NCBI GenBank assembly: GCA_037783545.1
Contig: JBBELK010000821.1
Coordinates: 558,001 to 622,000 of the forward strand
DNA length: 64,000 nucleotides
Origin: Henricia sp. BOLD:AAB3569
Lineage: Eukaryota; Echinodermata; Asteroidea; Spinulosida; Echinasteridae
Reading direction: 5' to 3'
Part shown: in pieces, positions 11,501-19,600 of the stretch
Position numbering within the stretch: position 1 is the first letter of the stretch
Layout: each line of letters begins with the position of its first letter
Position numbers and translations under genes: made by a program
Notes under the pieces: model-generated
Database searches by the model: none
What the model was told of the DNA's origin: nothing
The model's input: only the letters and a program-made list of their open reading frames with translations

Positions 11501-13531
11501 TATACACAGGCAAGGTCAAGTTTACAGGCTGTGTGGATCTATATAGTGGCGGGACCCCCTCTGGCATTTGAACAGCCCCAGGCATGCCATCTGTCATGAC
11601 AAATGCAACACAACTGCCATTGAGGAATGCTGACTATGTTTGGAGGCGGATTTCATTCCAGATTATTTGCGCATGAATTCACAAAAGCATGCAAATGAAC
11701 AGGAACAAGGCTTACTCACACCAAACTGCACACATTATACATGTGTACATGTATACACAAACAAGATATAATTACAGTGAAACCTGCTATTAAGGCCACC
11801 TTAAAGAGGCAACCTGCCTGTTTGGTCCCAAATCAGTTTGTGCACTAAACATATGGAGGTAGAACCTTGTTATTAGGGCCCCTGTCTAACGCGGCCAGTG
11901 GCCAGGGCACTAGGAATCTTATGTGTACAGTCCTATGGCAGTTGAACCTGGATAATCTGGTCAAACACAGTAAATTGCCTTAATGAACCAATCTACAATT
12001 GTAGATTTGATAAGGAGCTTAAAATAGTTATTAAAAACTGAACGAATTTAAACTTTTTAAAATGAGGAACCCTTTGTTGCACTTCACTTTTAGCTGTTAT
12101 TCACATACAGACATGTTTACATTGTGGTAATGTTTTATGAAGTTTGTATAATATATACCAGTATCCATGCATGTGCCCAATGAACCTCTATATCAGGGCC
12201 ACCTGCTTATTATGGCCATATTTTGTCGGTCCCTTGGGTGGCCACTACAAGTTTAACAGTACCTTACTTCATGATATAACTTGGCCTAATTATTGGCACA
12301 AGACCAGGTATACATGTAACACACAAACATGTCAAGCATTGTTTCACACAAGTACATGTACAAAAATACACATGGAAAATTACAGTATTGAAAATGAAAC
12401 ATGAAGAACCGATTACGTATACATACACGGGATATGGAATCTATTTACAAAGTAGTTTTAATTGAAGATGTCAATCTTTTGTAACAGGAAATTCCTGTAT
12501 TAAGTTGTAGTATGTAGTATAGAGCTTCTTGTATTTTACACATGCTTGTTCCTGTTATGCAGTGTTATGGCACTCTTTGCAGCCTCAATGAACACATATA
12601 CATATTCTTTCATATTTTAATATTCCTTGTCACAGTATGTACCTTTCCTCCAATGCATTCCTCCCCAAATAAAAGCATAGATGGATGCCAGTAGTATTAT
12701 AATCCTGTATCAAATAGCATGTGATGATATCAAGCTTAGTTTCACATATGTCGTATGTGAAAAGCCAACAGTTTGGCAACAAGATATTATTTAAATCCCA
12801 ACAACATTCAATTTTGATTTTGTTTTTCATTTTCACCCACAATTTTTGAATTCTTCAAATCTTCAAATGTTTTATTTTGAGCATCATCTTTCAAGACCTT
12901 AACAGGTATCCACATGGCTCTTTTTCAACTTGGGTAAATCTTAAAGTAATGTTTACTCTCCTCTTTTTTGTTTTTATTACACTAAACTGACTTTCCACAG
13001 TAATGGGGTATATTTCTGTGACATTCAAGATCTTAGGTCCCAGTTCACTTCAAATAACTCTTGCACCAAGGAGTAAGAATAATTAATAGTCCTACAAATT
13101 TTCTTATTACGTATGTAACAAAGACAGAAATAGTCTGTCCATATTACATACGTAATAGGAATATTTGTTCACAAGTTTTTCAAAACTGCATGTTGTGGCA
13201 GCAATTTCTTACCTTTTGGGGCAAAAGTCATCTCCTGAGAACAGTACAAGGGAATTTCTTTAATTTTGAGATAAACTAAAGATATCTGAAAGGAATTACT
13301 GACTTATTTTTCAACATACCCCTTTACTGTGGAAAGACATGACATGCATATTGGACAAAACTCCAGAGTACTCACATGTCCCTCGTACAGGTGAAGTGTG
13401 TTCTGTTTTAACACAACAAACTTCTTTCTCCATTTTGTCTCTCCTTTACGGCTTGGTTTTGCCGCTGGGGACCTTCTTAGATTCAGCACACCACTGAAAC
13501 CCTCGCTAGAGATAAACTGAGCTGCCGGCAT
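5574..13531 (-). CDS. PLEKHO1: PLEKHO-like PH-domain/coiled-coil protein
   Basis: Six exons join in frame: 13531-13376, 10748-10611, 10281-10186, 9489-9391, 8563-8519 and 6605-5574, all phase 0, giving about 521 residues. Exons 1-3 encode a PH domain (about residues 14-125), with WRKKFVVLKQNTLHLYE as strand 3 and EKWINQLNSAI as the C-terminal helix. The helix and the LDEIKVQ... basic segment after it match vertebrate PLEKHO1/2 (CKIP-1), which bind phosphoinositides and act as adaptors at membrane and actin. Exon 6 carries a Ser/Pro-rich region, a long Glu/Lys/Arg-rich coiled coil (about residues 321-428) and an acidic disordered tail. The coiled coil is longer than I recall for vertebrate PLEKHO. 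The start MPAAQF was chosen because the PH domain follows; an upstream in-frame ATG lies at about 13552. It is the tandem neighbour of SOD2 on the same strand. The symbol marks the family; PLEKHO1 versus PLEKHO2 is not resolved. Confidence 0.8.
7657..7803. mobile_element. MITE, family 'CGAATAGCTGCCAT', copy 1
   Basis: A 147-bp element in intron 5 of the PLEKHO-like gene. It starts TAGACCATATCGAATAGCTG and ends with the inverse CAGCTATTCGATACGGTCTA. The inverted repeats are about 30 bp (through GCCATCTTGTAGG). The core contains GCATGTCCTCAAAGAACAAAG. Related copies: 8024-8163 and 28435-28583. Confidence 0.85.
8024..8163. mobile_element. MITE, family 'CGAATAGCTGCCAT', copy 2
   Basis: About 140 bp in the same orientation as the copy at 7657. 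The left end is degraded (GACTGTATCAAATAGCC) and the right end intact (GCAGCTATTCGATATGGTCT). It shares the internal GCATGTCCTCAAGGAA core. Confidence 0.8.
8165..8446. mobile_element. MITE with ATAATATTGGATG terminus, copy 1
   Basis: Abuts the preceding MITE. It runs from AAAATGAAGCTTTTGCGGAT to CATCCAATATTATATAAA. An internal foldback (TGCGGTATATTCTCATATC with its inverse nearby) fills the right half. The same segments in opposite order and orientation form the element at 52160-52475, which supports a mobile unit. Confidence 0.65.
8895..9175. mobile_element. Head-to-head pair of tRNA-derived SINEs (foldback)
   Basis: Two copies of one sequence meet head to head at about 9033. Each carries a tRNA-like B box (GGGTTCGAGTCC) followed by CGAGCACGCTATGA, then GTATACAGTGTTAA and a tail GGTAAGGGCAAAATAAAC-like. 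The minus-strand copy spans about 8899-9030 and the plus-strand copy about 9037-9172. The same unit occurs singly at 28110-28233. It lies between exons 4 and 5 of the PLEKHO-like gene. Confidence 0.75.
9969..10075 (-). pseudogene. Echo of PLEKHO-like exon 3
   Basis: Partial duplicate of the 3' half of exon 3 and the start of intron 3 (original 10118-10240). It keeps ATTGCCTGAGATTGCACTGT and the stretch around the donor (CACATTAAAGTT) and CACCCATARTCAATCCTAGG. It lies just downstream of the real exon on the transcript. The donor GT corresponds to GAATCGAC here, so splicing from it is unlikely. Confidence 0.7.
11011..11298. mobile_element. MITE ending in GCCCTTTAA
   Basis: About 288 bp in intron 1 of the PLEKHO-like gene. 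The left end is TTTAAAGGGCCCTGAAATGG and the right end GCATTTCAGCCCTTTAA, an inverted match with one extra base. TTAA lies at both ends, which would fit a TTAA target site, but I cannot exclude that it belongs to the repeat. Confidence 0.55.
11776..12300. repeat. Diverged 'GGCCACCT' dispersed repeat
   Basis: Contains several related phrases (CTGCTATTAAGGCCACC, TTAGGGCCCCTGTCTAACGC, ATCAGGGCCACCTGCTTATT, GGTCCCTTGGGTGGCC) typical of an old interspersed element. Boundaries are not clear. Nothing gene-like is seen in the rest of this 2.6-kb intron. Confidence 0.35.
12989..13338. mobile_element. MITE, family 'TCCACAGTAAWGGGG', copy 1
   Basis: About 350 bp just downstream of exon 1 of the PLEKHO-like gene. 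Ends are GACTTTCCACAGTAATGGGG and CCCCTTTACTGTGGAAAGAC. The interior (TCTTACCTTTTGGGGCAAAA, ATCTCCTGAGAACA, GAGATAAACTAAAGA) is closely shared with 15776-16215, so the pair defines one family. Confidence 0.85.
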
Positions 13532-13654
13532 TTTGCAAAACTTTAAAATCAAAGAGGCTCAGCTGTGGAAGACAGGAAAATAATCATAGATATAGAGGTC
13601 CTAGTCGGAGTAACTTGGACCCTACAATATCGGGTATTTTTTCATGGGGACGTG

Positions 13655-14160
13655 GTATGCGATATAGTAGGGTCCAAGGAAGTTGGCAGGGACCCGCATC
13701 CATTAATTCCCATCCGTCACACGCCAAACAAACGCAATAGTTTTCACCCTCCGAAATGCAACAAATAGTTACTTGGCACAACATCCGAGGAACAAATTGA
13801 GGTTTAAGCATTAACCAGCCGGTTAGAGTTTGCACTAACTACACGCTATGAATGATGCACGCACTACATCCGGGCACTTTGCTCATTCAAAGATGCGTGA
13901 GTATCACTAAATAAATTCGTAACCGGAAGAAACGGTTTCGAAATCGGACAGAAAATTGCACTTTTTCTAAAAAGGTGAGTATTTAAAAAACACCTCAGCT
14001 TAAACCTCAATATCAATTTGCTCTTAACTTAAGATGTTGTGTCATGTGTATTTGTGGCCATTTTGAGGGTAAAAACTGTTGCGTTTGTTGGGCGTGTGAG
14101 GGCTGGAGATTAATGGATGGGGATCCCTGCAAACTTCCTTAGCCCCTACTATATCGTATT
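13655..14160. repeat. Large inverted repeat upstream of PLEKHO-like gene
   Basis: Arms at about 13660-13812 and 14004-14155 are inverted copies. For example GATATAGTAGGG...GTCCAAGGAAGTT on the left pairs with AACTTCCTTAGCCCCTACTA on the right, and AACGCAATAGTTTTCACCCT pairs with AGGGTAAAAACTGTTGCGTT. About 190 bp of unique sequence separates them. It starts about 130 bp upstream of the ATG at 13531, so it may overlap the promoter or 5' UTR. Confidence 0.7.
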
Positions 14161-15079
14161 TAATCTACTGACCAGCTGACATGTTGTTAGTTAGGCCATT
14201 TCTTCCTCCATGGTTCCGGTTAGGCCTAGGGCCTACATTCTTAATTCCTACAAACATGACAAAGCAAAGGTCCCAACAACATGCCCAATAATATCTAATC
14301 TTCAAATCAATGTTTTAATTTCCCAAAGTTTCCTTACAAAGTATTCAACAAAGCTTTTTTAAAATTTATAACGTGGATTGACTGCATTATATTAAATCAC
14401 TGAACCGTGACAAATTCAGGCACGTTTTTTTTTCATTTGCACCGCGCGCGGCACGCATACGCGGCATGGCAGACATTTCTTTACAATTGATCATCAAAAT
14501 ATTGCATATATGCAGAACTTCCACATCTGTTAAAAAAGATTATGAAATGTAGAGATTTCTTACCGTAACTTATCTGACAAGACGGTGAAGTTGTAAAGGA
14601 AGAAAAACACAATTTTAAGGCAAATGTCCTGTCACACACCACTTGACTATTTCGCGCTGGCGGGCTACGGTGCCGTGCCCTTTTGCACGGTATTAATATC
14701 CCACATAAGAAAAACAAACAGTAGCCCCGAAGATAAGTGGGATTAGATTTGCATGTGGAATGACACGCACGCCCTCTGTTTTTTATTAGTAAGGGGCGGG
14801 GCTAGACTGGGAGGGGAGGGTAGTTTTTCTTGTCATTGGGGAGGGGAGTGCATCTCTTTGGCAGACTTCTAACAGTAAATGAAAACAGGCAACTGTCTAA
14901 AAGGCACTGTTTTAAATTGAAATAATATGGCCTGACCAACACTACAAAAATAATTTCACAAATGATTTATAAAGTGTTGAAGTTTTATTTCTGCTTTATT
15001 TACATGCTTTACTGAAAGAGCAAACATTCCAAAGTTTTCCATTTTAGCAGCACCAATAGAGTGCATGTATTAAAGGCAA

Positions 15080-15198
15080 GGCTTGCAGCAATTCGCCGCG
15101 CCAAATTCGTGCCACGAAATACGCAGCTCCATATATAAGGCATGGAGCTGCGTATTTCGTGGCACTAATTTGGCGCGCGCACGCATTGCTGACAAGCC
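15080..15198. repeat. 119-bp foldback hairpin
   Basis: The left arm carries CGCGCCAAATTCGTGCCACG and AAATACGCAGCTCCAT. The right arm is its inverse, and the ends are GGCTTG...CAAGCC. A related, internally shortened copy lies at 22729-22815 in the SOD2/SF3A3 promoter region. No coding capacity. Confidence 0.8.
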
Positions 15199-15599
15199 TG
15201 TTTTACTAAAATCTTTCATGCCCAAGCCATACATTTTAAAGCCATTTTTGAATCACTTAACTATAATTACTGGCCAAATTAACTGGCAAACATATCGTCA
15301 GTCATTTTCACTCATTGTTTTTAATGTGTACAGTGAATCGATTACACAAGTTGCATAATTAAATGCTTTACAGTAAAGTGATTACAGTAAAGTAATTTTG
15401 TTATGAATACTAATGAAATTATCGGAAAGCCCAATAAAATCTAGTGAGCTAAATTTCTAAGTAAACAAAGCGGAGAGTATTGAACATTTTCAAATTAGCA
15501 CTGGCAGTCTCGTTCACATGCTGAGACTTTGTATTACGTCTCATGTCTTTTCATTTGCAAATTTTATCGCAAAACAAAGCACTGAGACCCTTGTTTTTG

Positions 15600-15756
15600 A
15601 TGGCAATGGACCCTGTGCACAGGCGGCCATTACGGGGGGCAGTCATATTGTCCCCGTGTATCATGCACGAGTAGGCACTTTGTGGATCTATTTGTCACAT
15701 CATCTAAATATGAAAACCTGCCCCTTCATGGCTGCCAGTGTAAAGGGTCTACTTGA
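15600..15756. mobile_element. MITE, family 'ACCCTTTGC..GGCCAT', diverged copy
   Basis: Left end GGACCCTGTGCACAGGCGGC and right end GGCTGCCAGTGTAAAGGGTC are imperfect inverse forms of the ends seen at 46822, 55669 and in the 147-bp array. The copy is old. It lies downstream of the SOD2 stop codon, possibly in its 3' UTR. Confidence 0.5.
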
Positions 15757-15775
15757 AATTCCTCTATAGATATAT

Positions 15776-16215
15776 GGGTCTGTCCACAGTAATGGGGTAC
15801 ATTTCTGTAACATTCAAGATTGTAGGTCCCAGTTCACTTCAAATGTCTTAGTTTTATCTTTAAATTATCAAGCTAAACTGAGGAAATAACTTTTTCACCA
15901 AGGAGTAAGAAAAATAGTCCTATAACATACATTTGTGAAAACCCCATGCACAAATTTTCCTATTACGCATGTACTGAACAAAGACGGAAAAAAATGTCAC
16001 AAAATTGTCTGTCCACGTTACATGCGTAATAGGAAAATTTGTGCACTTGCTTTTCAAAAATGTATGTTGTGGCAGCAATTTCTTACCTTTTGGGGCAAAA
16101 GTTATCTCCTGAGAACAAAACAAGGACATTTCTTTAATTCTGAGATAAACTAAAGACATCTGAAAGGAATTATTGACTTATTTTTCAAATGTACCCCATT
16201 ACTGTGGACAGACCC
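15776..16215. mobile_element. MITE, family 'TCCACAGTAAWGGGG', copy 2 (intact ends)
   Basis: A 440-bp element with essentially perfect 29-bp terminal inverted repeats starting GGGTCTGTCCACAGTAATGG. It is flanked by ATAT on both sides, a possible 4-bp target-site duplication. An inner foldback (TTCCTATTACGCATGTA and its inverse) sits in the middle. It has no transposase frame, so it is non-autonomous. Related copy: 12989-13338; ends also resemble the start at 48711. Confidence 0.9.
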
Positions 16216-16358
16216 ATATACATGTATATTTGATTTTTTGTTTTTACATTGAATGCTTCTATGCACATTAAGAGTTTTTAATAGAATTCGGAAATAAACA
16301 GTAAATTTGGAAGTTTGTAGGGGATTCATAGTTCACAGTCAAAGCCTAAAGCCATCCA

Positions 16359-16560
16359 AAGTTGTCAACATTTTCACAGTTCTACAGAGTAGTTAAGACC
16401 CCCTCCCTCCCCCGAAATACTACTTATCAACATTTGTTGTGACTTCCATGAGAAGTCAACATTTTACAATGCCTGCTGTAAAGTCCTTTGCGACCCTTGC
16501 CTGCACCGCTCCTCCCCCTTCCTACGCTTTGTAAAACTGTGAAAATGTTGACAACTTATA
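16359..16560. mobile_element. MITE, family 'GTTGTCAACATTTTCACAG', copy 1
   Basis: About 200 bp, directly downstream of the SOD2 coding end. The left end AAGTTGTCAACATTTTCACA is matched by its inverse at the right end (TGTGAAAATGTTGACAACTT). A second copy lacking most of the right end is at 31672-31830. Confidence 0.8.
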
Positions 16561-16643
16561 TTAGGACAGCCCCTTATTTCCAAAAGGTCCTTAGTTCGTT
16601 AATGTGATGTTTGCGAGTCACTGGTTGTTATAATATAGCGCCC

Positions 16644-19600
16644 TCAAGAGTCTGTCATTGCTGTGTGGAATCTCTCCTCAATGTTTGGCCAATTAACAAT
16701 ATTGAAGATGGCTTTGACGTAATCAGGTTTCACATTCTTGTACTGCAGGTAGTAGGCGTGTTCCCAGACATCAATGCCAAACAATGGAACCATACCTGTT
16801 TGGAAAAGACAAATCCAATAAAATCATTATTTTTTCCTCTTTGAACCCTATACAGTTGATAATAAGAGCGCATTGTCAATACAACATTCCGCTTATAATA
16901 AGGACACTTTTAGGTACTAATCTCTCGTTCTTCATTGTTTTCATTCCCGATAATACAAGGTTCCTGTTACAGGGTGTCCGCGGGTTTCAGCAAGTCAAAT
17001 TTAAGACTTTTTAAGACCTTTTTAAATGCCTTTTCAAGACCCCCAAAACCCCCAATTAAACAGGAAAGAATTCCATACTCGGCCACCACAGGCCCAAAAT
17101 CTAGCTAACAATTTAATACTTTTTAATGCTTTCTAATGCTTTTTAATACTTTTTATTATTATTATTATAATTATTTATTTAGCCATTCCTGCAATACACA
17201 AAATAGGCAAGGAGCAACAAAAGTAAAAATTACTGTGATCCAAGGACCTGCTGCCCCAAAAATGCTTTTTTTAGGCCTTAAATTTAGAAAATAAATTGAA
17301 GACTTTTTAAGACCCGCGGACACCCTGTGTTATAACAAGGTAATCTGCAAAGTCCCAGGGACCTAACAAGGTAATCTGCAAAGTCCCAGGGACCTTTTTA
17401 TTAACAAGGTTCGACTGTATATATGTGTATAGAGATAGAATTCTTTCTGCTATGCCCCAAGTGGTGTATTGGCCTAATGTCTGTAGGGATTGCACTAACT
17501 GTAGTTGGAATGGTAACACATACAGTTGGACTACAATTAAGAATATCCCAATTAGGGTCCAAATTGTAGTTTAGACCATCCTTAGTTGGGAACATTCCCA
17601 GTTGGGTACATTCAGTTGGGAATATTTATAGTTGGGAACATTCAGTTGGGAATATTTCTTGTTGGGAATATTTCTACTTGCCTGGGAATATTTCTAGGGA
17701 ATATTCTCCTAAATTGGGAATGTTGCCATAGTTGGGACAGATTACCTGTAGTTGCCTGCAGTGGGTCTTGGTTGGCACATGTTGCTATGGCTAGGGTACG
17801 CGTTGTTTTACTGAAACCCAACCAACCCCATCCTGACCCTTGAACACCAATAGATGCTGCCGAGAGTTTCTCTCTCATGCTGTCAAATGATCCAAAATCT
17901 CTGCTGATGGCTGAAAGTAGCTCACCTGCATTGCATTTTAAAAAAAACAAAGACCATGCACTGTATGACTAGACCATAATGACCACTATATCTTGAAGCT
18001 TAATTTTGAACAATCTTCTGCATGCCTTCTGGTTGGCTAGATATACATTACATAACATGTGCAAAGCAACTGACGGGATAAATGTTAATATGTACTATGT
18101 GTATGTCCAGTTCATTGGTGTCACTAAGGTGGGGTAGGAGGGATGCATCAGGGTGCATGTCCCTTACGAAAAAGTCCTGTGGTATTACCACAAAAAAATA
18201 CCACAGGACATTACCACAGGACATTACCACAGGAATATTCCTGTGGTATTTTGGGACATATACCACAGGACATTATTACCACAGGAAGTTCCTGTGGTAA
18301 ATTTCCTGTGGTAAAATTCCTGTGGTAAATTTCCTGTGGTAAAATTCCTGTGGTAACATTCCCGTGGTGATATTCCTGTGATAACAATCAAGTCAATCGA
18401 AATCTTACCAATTTTTTGTTTGGTTTGTCCAACTTAAAGCTGCCAAACCAGACTATAAGGTCAGTTCAGCAGTGGTTCGGGGTTGAACCAGTGTTGTTCA
18501 TTCTGTGCCCACAAGAACCACTGCAAAGAGCATTAACTTGCGTCGGAATGTTTAGTGCTCAAGACTTAAATGTTTACCAGGCCATTGGCCAAATGCAGCT
18601 ATCTATCCATGGTTGGTCACGGGTAAAAACAAACATAAAACAACAAAGAGGCCATTATGCTTTAAGTATGGCATTATGCAAAATGTATTGATGCATATTT
18701 CTATTTGATAAATGAGTACAATTTCAATTCAGAACATAATACATTATGTATACATGGCATCCGACAATGTGCATTACAGTAAATTGGTACATTGTGTTTC
18801 CGATTTGCATATTCATGTCCACTTGTTCCTGTGGTTCTTTTTGTGGTAAATTTCGTGTGGTAATCGGTTCCTGTGGTACTCTGGTTCATGTGGTACGCGT
18901 CCCTGTGGTACTCTGGTTCTTGTGGTACGCGTCCCTGTGGTACTCGTTCGTGTGGTAATCGGTTCCTGTGGTACTCTGCTGTGGTACGCGTCCCTGTGGT
19001 ACTCGTTCGTGTGGTAATCGGTTCCTGTGGTACTCTGGTTCCTGTGGTACGCGTCCCTGTGCTACTCGTTCGTGTGGTAATCGGTTCCCGTGGGACTCTG
19101 GTTCCTGTGGTACGCGTCCCTGTGGTACTCGTTCGTGTGGTAATTATCGGTTCCCGTGGGACTCTGGTTCCTGTGGTACGCGTCCCGCTGGTACTCGTTC
19201 ATGTGGTAATCGGTTCCTGTGGTACTCTGGTTCCTGTGGTACTCTGGTTCCTGTGGTACGCGTCCCTGTGGTACTCGTTCGTGTGGTAATCGGTTCCTGT
19301 AGGACTCTGGTTCCTGTGGTACGCGTCCCTGTGGTACGCGTCCCTGTGGTACTCGTTCCTGTGGTAATCGGTTCCTGTGGTACTCTGGTTCCTGTGGTAC
19401 GCGTCCCTGTGGTACTCGTTCGTGTGGTAATCGGTTCCTGTGGGACTCTGGTTCCTGTGGTACGCGTCCCTGTGGTACTCGTTCCTGTGGTAATCGGTTC
19501 CTGTGGTACTCTGGTTCCTGTGGTACGCGTCCCTGTGGTACTCGTTCGTGTGGTAATCGGTTCCTGTGGGACTCTGGTTCCTGTGGTACGCGTCCCTGTG

